A stretch of 64,000 nucleotides of DNA from Acidianus brierleyi (GTDB taxonomy: Archaea; Thermoproteota; Thermoprotei_A; Sulfolobales; Sulfolobaceae). This document shows positions 28,680-38,041 of the stretch, piece by piece. The notes beneath the pieces were generated by a model. It had not been told where the DNA came from and searched no databases. It saw only the letters and a program-made list of their open reading frames with translations. The position numbers and the translations under genes were made by a program. Positions within the stretch are counted from its first letter, which is position 1. Each line of letters starts with the position of its first letter. Location: positions 930,001 through 994,000 of the forward strand of contig NZ_CP029289.2 in the NCBI RefSeq assembly GCF_003201835.2, in the 5' to 3' direction.

Positions 28680-29325
28680 TTTATCACATATATAAATCCT
28701 AAGTTCTTTAACGTATGTTCAACCTTAACTTTATACCATTTCTGTGTAAGTTATTAACCAAATCTGTATATTCTTTATCCCATTCTATAAATGCCTCTGG
28801 AATTTCCTTTTATTATAAGGAGCTATAACTCTTTCATGGCCGTCACAATTAATTTTTGCCGTATCAAAGGAACCGTAAGTTTTAGTTAAACTTTCCCAAC
28901 TAATTGTATTTTCGTCATCCTTTGCTCCAACACCTTTATCTACAATAATTACATTATTAACGCCGTTTATCTTTAAATCCTCGCATAATTTCAACTTTCC
29001 TTTTATTTATTTCTACTGCTACAATTTCTTTAGCTCCTGCCAGTGAGAAGTAAATTAGGGAATCACCAATACCAGCTCTTATATCTAACACTTTTTTCTT
29101 AACATTTATCCTCCAATAATCTGGGAAAGAATCTCCTGGGTAACTTAATTTCTAACCCCTCAAATAAATTTCCCTTCCTTTAAATTGAAATTTCACACTA
29201 TCTTCATTGAGCTCAGTGATCCTTAGTCCGGCTAACAAAACTACTTCATTAGGTTTTAAATATAAGACTTGTCCATTTCTTAATTTACATTTTATTTTCT
29301 CTCTATGAAAATAAATGTCGAGCAT
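28680..29325 (-). pseudogene. FkbM-family methyltransferase, decayed
   Basis: Pieces of an FkbM protein follow one another in different frames. They are LDIYFHREKIKCKLRNGQ, then KFQFKGREIYL, a stop, VLDIRAGIGDSLIYFSLAGA with VAVEINKRKVEI, then NNVIIVDKGVGAKDDEN, TAKINCDGHE and FIEWDKEYTDLVNNLHRNG. At least one stop and two frame changes separate them. The acidic motif of FkbM (KxDxEGxE) is reduced to INCDGHE. It is the third broken FkbM gene in the region. Confidence 0.75.
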
Positions 29326-29470
29326 TACTGAATATCAGTTTGCGAAAGTTATACTATACTGTCTTATTAATTCAAGTAGTCGTTTAGGCGGGATATACTC
29401 CATATTCTCTAATATAAGTTTTTAATTATTAAACTTCTGGTAAAAGACACAATATAGGAGTTTTACGAGT

Positions 29471-29641
29471 AGCATTTTAGGGAAAATTCTAGAGTTAAAT
29501 AATTTTCAAAATTATGTGGAGATAAATTTTGAAGTTCCATTATATACATATTAGATTTTTATGGTATATCATAAAATTAAATATAAATATTAATGGAGCC
29601 CTTTATAAGAATATTATAATAAGGATTTTCCAATAAATGCT
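29471..29641. mobile_element. 171-bp MITE (copy B)
   Basis: Nearly identical to 14556-14730. The left end is AGCATTTTAGGGAAAAT and the right end is the reverse complement of AGCATTTATTGGAAAAT. TACGAGT flanks it on both sides (29464-29470, 29643-29649), a 7-bp duplication or an 8-bp one with one change. It lies in a gene-free stretch (29330-29980). Confidence 0.88.
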
Positions 29642-29981
29642 ATACGAGTAGCATTATATTAGGTTAAAGTAGCTTAACATATACTAAAAAGTTTTAAGAC
29701 TAAAACAGCGGTTATTAGATTTTGCCTTGACTTCAAGGCTACACTTAACGAGAAATCTCATAACTGCTGACTAAAAGAAGAAGTTTAGGATCGTAAAACA
29801 AGGAGACAATCTTAGATATACGTTGCAGTGATTATCCAATTACATTAGCAAGCCCTACATAGCTAACAAAAATGGATATGTCTTTTCTAGACGGGAATTG
29901 AAAAAGAGTTTAAAGTTTAGTTTGTCGTCTGATTTTATTTTTATCTTATAGCTTTAAATCTCACTTTTCCTATTTCATACT

Positions 29982-30608
29982 GTGAGTTTATTCCGTTACG
30001 GAGGTTTAAGGATAGAGATACCTATAGGATACGAGTACGTTTATTACTCAACGTTCATAGTAGGTGAGTACGATTTCTTAAGGTTCAAGAAAGAAGACAC
30101 TGTACTAGATGCCGGAGCTTTTATAGGCGATTTTACAGTGAAAATTGCTAGGAAAGTTAAGGAAGTAGTAGCTGTAGAGCCGTTACCTTGAGCTTTCGAA
30201 ATTCTGAAGAGGAACGTTGAGGTTAACGAGTTAAAAAACGTTATCCTGGTCAATAAGGCACTTTACGATGAAGATGGGATAAAAATTAGGATATCCGATG
30301 AGAGGGTAGGGAGTAAGGTATCAAATGAGGGGGTAGAGGTTATTACGACTACCATAGAGTCACTAGGTAAGTTTTCTGTGGTTAAGATGGATATTGAAGG
30401 TACAGAAGGTAGGTTAATTAAAGGTAATTGGTTGAATTCTGTTAGGGAAACTGCCATGGAATTACACGGTAATGAAAACGTTATTAGTATACCGGCAACG
30501 TTAAGGGATAAAGGGTTTAATGTAAGGTTTATGAAATGGAGTGATGTAGTAAAAAATTCGGTAAAGAAATCTCTTTACACTTTCTGGACTTTCTTAAAGC
30601 AGAAATGA
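29982..30608 (+). pseudogene. FkbM-family methyltransferase with in-frame TGA
   Basis: The frame is continuous except for TGA at 30189-30191, inside VAVEPLP-stop-AFEILKRNVEVNE. Before it lies the SAM loop VLDAGAFIGDFTVKIA (about residue 42). After it come KMDIEGTEGRLIKG and METAMELHGN-like FkbM C-terminal elements. In relatives this position is usually a polar or aromatic residue before FE.LK. One base change (for example from TGG or CGA) explains it. The flanks are otherwise clean, so the mutation looks recent. The TGA splits the SAM-binding fold, so no active protein is expected without readthrough. Confidence 0.82.
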
Positions 30609-31093
30609 AAACATAGATTATGAGCAACGCAATTAAGGAGTTCTAATAATATTTTCAATATAACATTAAAAAGGCAAATTCTTATAGCCACAGCTTTATA
30701 TAACCCATGAGAGGTAGTGAAGGACAATAATTTCAGATAAGTTCTTTAAAGAAGATTATCCGGAAGTAGTATTTATATTTTTAATATGTCAGTAAATTAA
30801 TAAGCTTTAGAAAAGATATAAAGTTATAAGAGTTTTACAATAGATTGAACTGTAAAGTAAATTTAAAGATTATTTGTAAAGTGTCAGGACGTTAACTTAA
30901 CAAAAATTATGTACTGTTAAATTCAGTTTTTAAGTAGGTTTTTCTATACTCATCTATCTTTCAAAATTTTGAAATTTATTATATAGTAAGGTTTAATTAT
31001 TAAGGAAGTTATGCATATTGTTGAGAGTCTAGTTTATAGTAATACTATTTTTTAAGTCTCTCTACAGTAATACCTTATTATTAAGAAGAGAAG

Positions 31094-31108
31094 TCATATA
31101 TATTATAC
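31094..31108 (+). promoter_or_regulatory. TATA region of the 31125 gene
   Basis: TCATATATATTATAC lies about 24 bases before the ATG at 31125, predicting a leaderless transcript for the first gene of the 31.1-33.9 kb block. Confidence 0.5.
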
Positions 31109-31124
31109 AAACAAAGGATAACGT

Positions 31125-31601
31125 ATGTCAGTAATAAATAATCTTTTGAATTACTTCGAAAAACATCGGGAAATAATACAAAAAATAAAAGTGGAAGAAA
31201 TAACAGAAAATTTTCGGTATACTGACAATCAATCAAATAACTCAAAATTTTCCTTGGAAGGGCCTAGTTTAGTATTTGTCGGAAATCAAGCACCTGGGGA
31301 ACCTAATGATCTTAGACAAGCGTTAATGACTTCATGGGCTTTCATGGAAACTTATAATCAAGATTTCAATATAGAAATCTTAATTACAATATGGGGACCT
31401 ATGTGGAATGTAGGAAAAGATGCTGAAGAAACTTATAATTTTGAATTTAGTGTAGTTGGAGATAACCCTATGAAGATAATATATGATAACCAAGAATTAG
31501 GAGTCATTTCAAAGAAGTATTGTGGTTTTAAAGCTAAAATAACCGATATAAATGATATCAAGAGTCATTTTAAAGAAGTTTGTGAAAAGAAGGCTACATA
31601 A
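31125..31601 (+). CDS. Unknown protein, first of a four-gene accessory block
   Basis: I do not recognise this 158-residue protein. A polar N-terminal 45 residues precede a compact domain with PSLVFVGNQAPGEPNDLRQA (residues 47-66) and ILITIWGPMWNVGKDAEETY (about 85-105). It has no signal, membrane helix or P-loop, and is mixed alpha/beta. The ATG is just downstream of a TATA region. A HEPN protein follows after 44 bases. The block has no glycan-gene features and interrupts the glycan locus. Confidence 0.65.
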   Translation: MSVINNLLNYFEKHREIIQKIKVEEITENFRYTDNQSNNSKFSLEGPSLVFVGNQAPGEPNDLRQALMTSWAFMETYNQDFNIEILITIWGPMWNVGKDAEETYNFEFSVVGDNPMKIIYDNQELGVISKKYCGFKAKITDINDIKSHFKEVCEKKAT

Positions 31602-31645
31602 GTATTTTCAAATAATTTCTAAGATCTAAAATTCATGGGATAAAA

Positions 31646-32041
31646 ATGACCAACGCTTACGTTTCTTGTGCTGACTTGCTTTTAGAGGAGGCTAAAAGAG
31701 ATCTGGAAGCTTCAAGATTACTTTATGCTGGGAAATATATAGAACAATCCTTATTTTACTTACAGCAAGCTACTGAGAAAGCTCATAAAACTTTCAGATG
31801 TGCTATGCAATATTTATTTCAAAGCGTTCCTGAAAAGATAGGAGAGTGCATGGAAAGTAAGCTAACTCAATCATCTCCCTACTATCCCTTAGTATATACC
31901 GTAACTTATTACATTAAGCAGCTGAAGATTGACGATATTGAAAAGTTTTTAAAAGAAAAATATTCTCATGACACAATAAGTGGATTTTTTGAAGAATTTG
32001 AAGAGTTTGATAAGGAGTTTAAGTTTTTAAAAAAATATTAA
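31646..32041 (+). CDS. HEPN-domain protein
   Basis: The pattern EEAKRDLEASRLLYAGKYIEQSLFYLQQATEKAHKTF (quoted in part; residues 10-45) is typical of the HEPN four-helix bundle. The family includes MNT-linked antitoxin-type and RNase proteins. The R-x4-6-H RNase motif is not seen, so catalysis is doubtful. The whole protein (131 residues) is one domain. No nucleotidyltransferase (MNT) partner lies beside it. The neighbours are unknown proteins on both sides, transcribed the same way, so a role within a multi-gene accessory system is possible but unproven. Confidence 0.72.
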   Translation: MTNAYVSCADLLLEEAKRDLEASRLLYAGKYIEQSLFYLQQATEKAHKTFRCAMQYLFQSVPEKIGECMESKLTQSSPYYPLVYTVTYYIKQLKIDDIEKFLKEKYSHDTISGFFEEFEEFDKEFKFLKKY

Positions 32042-32091
32042 TATATACATTAAATACTATATCACAGAATTTAGGTACTTTAATAGACGAT

Positions 32092-32736
32092 ATGACCAAT
32101 ATTGTCATAAAAAATATAATATATGTTAAAATGAAAGAATTAAAAAATTACTTGGGTCAAAAACATGCTGAAGAAGAACATATAAAACGGATCATTGAGT
32201 ATTATAATCTTAAAAATCCTATCGTATCTAATATATTATCTATATATTTATATGATTCTCTTAAGAATATTTTGCAAAACTCTTTAAATAATATAATGAC
32301 AATTTTTGATGAGAAAACTAAAGAAGAATACGATAAATATTTACGTAGTATGGTTAATAGTGTTTCCTCTGCGATTATTTCTTATGAAATATTAGTATTA
32401 TTAAATTTGGTGCTAAGTAATTATGCAGAAGCTTCAAGATACCCCGATCTTAAGAATTTTAAACCTATAAAAGATAGGATACCACAGTATATATTACAGA
32501 ATTTAGAACAACTCATGAATTCTGCTATGCTTTCATTAGACTTTATAGAAAAATTAGTGGTATTTATAAAAAATATAGATAATAATTTTAGTTATATATG
32601 TGATAAAATTGAGAAAAATAGCATCGTTGAAGTAATAAACATAATAGATAAAACATTATCTATTTATGGAAAAGATCTTTCATCAATGTTAAAGGATATT
32701 AATAAATTAATTCATGAAAAGAAGAACAATAAATAA
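32092..32736 (+). CDS. Unknown helical protein
   Basis: This 214-residue protein is almost entirely alpha-helical with heptad-like leucine/isoleucine spacing (for example SIYLYDSLKNILQNSLNNIM, about residues 51-70). It shows no known motif. It is very rich in Asn, Ile and Lys. It lies 50 bases after the HEPN gene and could share its transcript. No signal peptide or clear transmembrane helix. Confidence 0.6.
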   Translation: MTNIVIKNIIYVKMKELKNYLGQKHAEEEHIKRIIEYYNLKNPIVSNILSIYLYDSLKNILQNSLNNIMTIFDEKTKEEYDKYLRSMVNSVSSAIISYEILVLLNLVLSNYAEASRYPDLKNFKPIKDRIPQYILQNLEQLMNSAMLSLDFIEKLVVFIKNIDNNFSYICDKIEKNSIVEVINIIDKTLSIYGKDLSSMLKDINKLIHEKKNNK

Positions 32737-32929
32737 TTAACATTAAATATATGTTATAATGTCTAGAGAGTCTTACAGAAGTACTAACTTTGAATAACGA
32801 GTCGAGCGTAAGTTTAGTTTATATTATATTTCTAGTTTGAGCTATTTAAATCTCAGATGTTCTTATGAGAATTTTAGGGCATATTAGCTAAGATTAGGCT
32901 TTTATTTTTTAATTACCGTTTTAATTTAC

Positions 32930-33879
32930 ATGGAGTCAATATTTTCCAATTTGAATATTTTAAATTTTCTAGAAGGTCTTTTTAACAAATTATAGCTGGA
33001 ATTATACTTGGTGTTATATCGGGAATCATAGCCTCATTACTTTTCACTAAATTAACCAAGCCTAATTTGAAAATTGACATAGATGAGACTGAATTAGATA
33101 TAAAGGATGGTCAAACTCTACACGTAAGGGTAAGAAATGATAAAAGGTGCCATATAATTGATACTAATACTGCTTACGAATGTTATGGGCGCATGTGGAT
33201 ATTTTGGAGAGATTCAAATAAAAACGAAATAAATTATTATTGCCGTGAAAAGGACAGAGTAGATGTATGTAAGCTAGAAGAAAAGAAATCCCCTTTAGGT
33301 CCTTATACCCTTAAATGGTCCAATCTACCTTCATCTAAATATAAGAGATTTGAGACTATTATAAACATTCCATGCGGTGTTAAGGAAAATTGCAAGCTTG
33401 GTAGACAGTTAGATTTATTTGGAGTAAAAGTAATAAATAATGAGCCTTATATTATAATTCAAGATACTCAACAGCAAGCTAGTAGGGATGATATTTGGAA
33501 AGATATTTCTAGTAAATATAAGCAGCAACTTCCACCTAATATATCTAATCTACCTCCTTACGAGGCAGTAGATATATGTCTCTTTAAGGTTAATGAATGT
33601 CAAGAAGATATTAAGAAAGAAATTCTCCAAGGAGGGAATATTTTAAGAATACTTTTCAATTTTCCTTCTCAAAGGATTTACTACATGGCAGTTAAAGTAA
33701 TATGTGCAAACGCGAAATCAAAGATTGAAGTGTTTAAAATTGCTATAAATAATAATAAAATAAGAATTGAAAAATGCAATGATAGAAATATTTTAAAAAA
33801 GATCAAAATTGTTGTGAAGAGACACAATGAACCTCGTAATCCTTGCACAATCACTTCTAACTCTAAGAATAAATCTTAA
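32930..33879 (+). pseudogene. Membrane-anchored unknown protein with a 1-base frameshift
   Basis: An ATG at 32930 opens MESIFSNLNILNFLEGLFNK and then meets TAG (32993-32995). One base shorter, the next frame continues at once as IIAGIILGVISGIIASLLF, a perfect membrane helix. KLTKPNLKIDIDE and 260 soluble residues follow to 33879. Adding one A to the AAA at 32987-32989 joins them into about 316 codons. The soluble part has several Cys (CHIIDTNTAYEC, CREKDRVDVC, CGVKENC). From the internal TTG 33067 only the soluble part would be made. Either a real mutation in a homopolymer or a sequencing error could explain it. Confidence 0.7.
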
Positions 33880-34030
33880 GCCTAGAAAGTACAAGTTAGA
33901 AGACCTTACACTCGCAGTATATCTTCCAGGAGTGCAAATAACGAAATAGGAATGCCACAATCAACACTATACTACAAAAAACTGGGAAATTGTAAAAATC
34001 TATTTATCTCTGATTCCTTATTCTTCTCAT

Positions 34031-34819
34031 GTGTTCTCAATTCAGATTCCTTCACTTCACGGTAAGTACTTAAGGGAAGTCTTTGAGTCTATTAGGCTCC
34101 AAACCTTTCAAGATTATGAAGTAGTTGTAGTTAACTCTGGAGGGGATGAGATAAGTGATTTGATTAGAGAATACGGTTTCAAAGAAGTGAGGAAAGATGT
34201 TAAACTTTTGGAAGCCCGTTATTTAGCAAATAAGGAAAGTAAAGGAGATTATGCCCTTTTACTTGATGAGACAAGGCCTTTGAGGAAGGATGCACTAGAA
34301 CTACTCTCTAAAAACCTCCACGACATGGTTATAATTGGTGAGAGGGAGTTAGGGGAGTCGGTATGGGTTAGGGCAGCTCAGCTCGATAAGGATAACATAA
34401 TGTACTGTAACTCACCGGAGGCAATTAAGGGATTTGCTTTACCCAGGGTCTTTAAAAGGGAGCTATTAACGCTAGCGTTGGAAACATTGAGGGTAAACTT
34501 GGGTGATGTATTTAGTCAAGTAGTGTTCCCAGACCATGAATTGATTTACTATGAGGCTTCGAAGCTTTCTAACGACGTAACGATTGTTAGGGACGAGTTA
34601 ATTTACCATTACGGTGACGTTAAGCTGAGTGATATTATGAGGAAGTATTATCGTTATGGTAAGAGTTTAAAAGTGCTGAAGGGCACTCCTTATTCTTTCA
34701 TGACTTCGGTTAGTAGAAAAAGGAGGAACATTTGTAAGGGTGGAATTTACGATAGGATTGTCTTATATACCCTTTACTCTGCGAGAGGGATTCCTTTCTT
34801 ATTGGGAGAAATTCTATAA
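34031..34819 (+). CDS. Family 2-like glycosyltransferase
   Basis: The 262-residue short GT2-like protein begins FSIQIPSLHGKYLREVFESI, followed by VVVVNSGGDEISDLI. The position of the DxD motif reads LLLDETRPLRKDALELL (about residue 77). FPDHELIYYEASKL (about 180) supplies the acidic acceptor motif. The C-terminus is basic and hydrophobic. Its base composition is less AT-rich than its upstream neighbours and similar to the GT2 at 27.7 kb. It is transcribed alone. Confidence 0.8.
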   Translation: MFSIQIPSLHGKYLREVFESIRLQTFQDYEVVVVNSGGDEISDLIREYGFKEVRKDVKLLEARYLANKESKGDYALLLDETRPLRKDALELLSKNLHDMVIIGERELGESVWVRAAQLDKDNIMYCNSPEAIKGFALPRVFKRELLTLALETLRVNLGDVFSQVVFPDHELIYYEASKLSNDVTIVRDELIYHYGDVKLSDIMRKYYRYGKSLKVLKGTPYSFMTSVSRKRRNICKGGIYDRIVLYTLYSARGIPFLLGEIL

Positions 34820-35964
34820 ACAAAGGGAAGTGAAAAGAGTTAGAGACATCAGTTTAGTACTCTTTATAGTGGCAACAATACCTACATCCCTATTTTTCTG
34901 ATAAAATTAAATAAAAATTCAGAGGATATTGCGGGTATTTATGTAAAGTTTGGAAGCCCGGTAAGTTTCTGTTAGCGTACTAAACATTTAAAAGTCTTAT
35001 GAATGTAGATTTATAAACTCGCAAGGAACGGAAACGCTCATAAACTCAAGGCTTAATGGAATGACGACTTCAGAATCGAGGAGGGTGTAATTCATTATGA
35101 TGGTGAAGTTGTATAAGAAGCGTGAAAGCTAGTGTTTACCCGCGGTTTAATTAAAAGTGATTAGTTACGCCACTGGTAAACACATACTACAAGAAGATAA
35201 TATGCTTTTTATTAATTAATGTTTTTCTATATGATAGAATATAAAAATAACTTCTTCTTTAGTTTTACTAAAATCTTTTACTCTTTTCCTGCTCACTCAA
35301 AGCTACGATAAGGTGTATTGTACTAATTGTGATATGAAGAATTGCCAATATTACTAAAATATCTTTTTTTGTCATAAATAAAAAATCTGTTTTTTGATTT
35401 ATAAATTTTTCTCAACAAAATTTTATATTATCTAGGCTGAGAATACTACATGGAGGCCAAGGTACTAGGTTAAGCCTAACTCATTTTTGACCTAAACAAT
35501 TAACCTGGAACTAACCTTCTCTTCCAAAAGACTAAGGCTATCGAATACTTAATCATCTCTAAACTCCTGTTGACAGCCTTAGTAGCCCTCTTAACGAGCC
35601 TACAATGAGGAGTGTAGAGACTGTAACGCTTCTACGTAACTACTCGTTATTTTTAATCACTTCTAAATATCGTTTTGACAAGTTGTGTTTATATAGTATT
35701 ACAAATGGTTTTTATTGATGATCTCCCTAACTGATGACGGGCACTGCTCACGAGGGTGGGAGTGATAAAAGTGTGGATGGGAGGGTATTGGCGTTTCCCT
35801 CGACCAGCCCCAAGGACTTAAGGGTGAATGCGTATGATCCCTTGAGAGGGGTGCCCGTGGTGGAATTAGAGGATAAGTTACGCCACGGGTAAACACAGTT
35901 TTTGCATAGTATCTAATAAATGACGAAATAAGAAATTGTGCTGAGAACAACGATAAATTATTTC
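34820..35964. other. Gene-poor stretch with transposon scraps
   Basis: No intact gene. GTTACGCCAC-GGTAAACACA occurs twice (about 35164-35188 and 35873-35897), with TGTTTACC inverted near 35150. On the minus strand 35480-35610 encodes ATKAVNRSLEMIKYSIALVF, related to 18.87 kb. Positions 35699-35900 are GC-rich. They share AGGGTGGGAGTGAT and the preceding GATGATCTC block with the reverse strand of 54640-54710, so both are probably ends of one transposon type. Confidence 0.5.
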
Positions 35965-36705
35965 CTAGTCATCGAAAATATTATAGCTCATGTCACACTC
36001 GATTTGCTCACATAGATCTTTCATGTCTTTATCAAGAATATAACAAATATCTGAACTAGAATTTTTATTTTGTAACCTCTCTAAGACTCTATTTAACATC
36101 TCGTCGTTCGAGTTAAACTCTGTTAAGAGTTGTAAAAAATTGTTAAGCAACCGCGTAGTGCATTCGTTTTTGCAGTTGCCTAAAAGCTTTAGATATATTG
36201 AAGCCCAAAACGCATACCCCTTAGAATATCCTAATCGCTGTTTGATGCTGCATGGAGTATTACTTTTACGTAACATACATGTAAATGCTTTATTGGCATA
36301 TTCGTTTTCACTCTTCTTAGTATACAATATTAATGCGGAAATAAACTCAATGAGCCCTTCCTTTATCACTAAATTCACATGATCCCATTTCTCATTTTGT
36401 ATGGAGTGAAGAAACTCGTGAAGAGCAATTTGTATACAAACATCGTCTGAAAAATATATAGTACCTCCAATATAACAAGCCTTTACGTTTTCAAGCTCTT
36501 CCTTAGCTATTTTGTAATTACTTATAAGATAAGCAGCCACACGTTCACGCTTACTTATTTCAAATTTAAGGTTTGATAACCTATTCAATAGGTTTTTATC
36601 ACTGGTAACGTTTCTGAGAATAGCTTCTATTATTTTTCTAACTTCATTTATGCGTTGCCTATTAGATTTAGAGTTGAGATCAGCATGAAAATCACATTCC
36701 TTCAA
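35965..36705 (-). CDS. HExxH protein, putative zinc metallopeptidase
   Basis: The 246-residue protein carries IALHEFLHSIQNEKWDH (about residue 95-111), a match to the zincin HExxH motif. It is followed 20 or so residues later by EGLIEFISALIL, whose Glu could be the third zinc ligand as in gluzincins. A conserved-looking SKGYAFWASIYLKLL helix follows. Outside this it is unfamiliar. Its start overlaps the preceding gene by 14 bp. It is the last gene of a three-gene operon led by an HTH protein, an arrangement seen in regulator-plus-protease modules. Activity is inferred from the motif only. Confidence 0.65.
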   Translation of the reverse strand: MKECDFHADLNSKSNRQRINEVRKIIEAILRNVTSDKNLLNRLSNLKFEISKRERVAAYLISNYKIAKEELENVKACYIGGTIYFSDDVCIQIALHEFLHSIQNEKWDHVNLVIKEGLIEFISALILYTKKSENEYANKAFTCMLRKSNTPCSIKQRLGYSKGYAFWASIYLKLLGNCKNECTTRLLNNFLQLLTEFNSNDEMLNRVLERLQNKNSSSDICYILDKDMKDLCEQIECDMSYNIFDD

Positions 36706-37291
36706 AAAATTTCACCAAAGTACTAATCCTCTTTCTTGTATTCTCGATGCAGATGTTATGGTCTTTACAATTCGCAATATAATTGACATAAACCGCGTTT
36801 CTTAAACTCGCATAAGGTTCCACTACTAAATTCTCATTTAAATAACTGTCGCTTTTATATAACCTAATGGAAAAAGGTGACATATCGTCAAATAATTGCT
36901 TTATATCTACGTGCTTCTTAATAATTTCATAAATATTCCCGTCTATACTATAAACGCCCACATATGACGTCTCCGTGACCTCGTTACGCTTTTCAAATTT
37001 TTCAGATATGATATTCTCCACAATATCTACTACCTTATATACATCGTCATCATACTGGTTGAAATTCAAAATCACGGCCGGGTAAGAAGTTATTGTTATG
37101 TTAACATTTATATTATTATTAATTGCATTAATCTGCACTTCGTTATCCTCACTTATATCCTTTATAACTATTTCTTTATCTGAAGAATCTTTAATGATGA
37201 GCGATAAATAGTCGCGTAAAGCTGAAGAAAATACGCTTAACCCTTTTTGCCATGCTAATACAACGGCGAAACTTTGACTTAATATCTTCAA
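36692..37291 (-). CDS. Unknown protein, middle gene of HTH/HExxH cassette
   Basis: The 199-residue protein is of unknown family. The N-terminal region is helical (SFAVVLAWQKGLSVFSSALR) and beta-rich after residue 45 (NINVNITITSYPAVILNF). It has no signal peptide or strong membrane helix. Only 10 bases separate it from the HTH gene, and it overlaps the HExxH gene by 14 bp, so the three proteins are surely co-expressed. It may be the substrate, partner or effector of the other two, but nothing in the sequence decides. Confidence 0.6.
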   Translation of the reverse strand: MKILSQSFAVVLAWQKGLSVFSSALRDYLSLIIKDSSDKEIVIKDISEDNEVQINAINNNINVNITITSYPAVILNFNQYDDDVYKVVDIVENIISEKFEKRNEVTETSYVGVYSIDGNIYEIIKKHVDIKQLFDDMSPFSIRLYKSDSYLNENLVVEPYASLRNAVYVNYIANCKDHNICIENTRKRISTLVKFFEGM

Positions 37292-37301
37292 CCCGGTTAC
37301 C

Positions 37302-37748
37302 TCATCTATAAGCTGTTATTAATTCGGGCTTAAGAGTCTGTACTTCAGTACTTAACAGATAGCTTAATTTATTGGACGGAATTGTATAGAAGAATAGTTT
37401 TATATCGGAGGCATACTTGTGCTCCTCTATACTCCGATATTGTTCAATATTAGGTATTTTCTCTATGCCTATATCGTTGTAATTTTTCAAAATCTCTTCT
37501 TTAGTCTCATCTTTTGCAACCTCAAGTATATCCCTAATAACCCTACCATAAATTGCTCTAATATCGTAAAATATTTCGAGTAGGACTTCCTCAGGGTCTA
37601 GCACCTCAAACGCCTTTTCCAATATTTTCCTCTTAGCATCTTCACCTAGTGGTTTGTAAATAGTCCCAGTACTCATACCCATTTCCTTCATTACTTCCCT
37701 TAAGCTCTTACCCTCTTTTTCAGCAATACGGTGAACTAATTCCTTCAT
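37302..37748 (-). CDS. Helix-turn-helix regulator
   Basis: The frame is open from an ATG at 37814. However, the ATG at 37748 has a strong GGAGGGCTT ribosome binding site, so I choose 148 residues starting MKELVHRIAEKEG. SLREVMKEMGMSTGTIYKPL (residues 15-34) is the HTH, with a helical C-terminal region. A 7-bp-arm palindrome (37783-37800) lies just upstream, probably its own operator. It leads a three-gene operon. Its architecture (HTH, then EDAKRKILEKAFEVLDPE) resembles the protein at 45640-46098, suggesting one regulator family. Confidence 0.72.
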   Translation of the reverse strand: MKELVHRIAEKEGKSLREVMKEMGMSTGTIYKPLGEDAKRKILEKAFEVLDPEEVLLEIFYDIRAIYGRVIRDILEVAKDETKEEILKNYNDIGIEKIPNIEQYRSIEEHKYASDIKLFFYTIPSNKLSYLLSTEVQTLKPELITAYR

Positions 37749-37782
37749 AAGCCCTCCGGAAAAGTATTGTGCATATACTAAG

Positions 37783-37800
37783 ACGTATTCGTAAATACGT
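37783..37800. promoter_or_regulatory. Palindromic operator candidate upstream of HTH gene
   Basis: ACGTATT-CGTA-AATACGT has 7-bp arms and a 4-base centre. It lies 35 bases before the chosen start, and downstream of an AT-rich TATATATG (about 37851-37858). Confidence 0.5.
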
Positions 37801-37864
37801 GCGTTATTTAACATATTGCGCCACTACTATATCTTCTTTTATGGAAGACATATATAAGCTTTGC

Positions 37865-38003
37865 TATCATCGGTGCTGAATTAGTTGAATTTTCTTAGAT
37901 CTTAAGTTAGAGAGATAAAAATAAAATCTAAATCTTATGTTGGGTTAAAAGTTAGTTATACGTTCCTTTTAAGAAAAACTCAAGAACTCCACAAAGCACC
38001 TCC
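37865..38003. repeat. CACAAAGC-family repeat copy
   Basis: TTAGTTGAATTTTCTTAG at the left and AAGAACTCCACAAAGC at the right are imperfect inverted ends. The block 37868-37970 is the inverted partner of 14222-14320. It ends 38 bases before a transposase start codon, so it may be the upstream end of that element or a MITE beside it. Confidence 0.5.
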
Positions 38004-38041
38004 CACCATAACCCTTATAATCATCCACAACCAGTAACTTT

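Noticed and set aside
29890..29905. GGGAATTGAAAAAG resembles the end of a Sulfolobus CRISPR repeat
   Set aside because: It occurs once, with no regularly spaced copies nearby; no array was found in the window.
29982..30608. TGA read as selenocysteine in the fkbM gene
   Set aside because: No SECIS-like element was seen, the family has no selenocysteine at this site, and neighbouring genes carry other stop types.
31646..32041. HEPN protein as a Csx1/Csm6-type CRISPR effector
   Set aside because: It has no CARF domain and no R-x4-6-H RNase motif, and lies 21 kb from the cmr genes.
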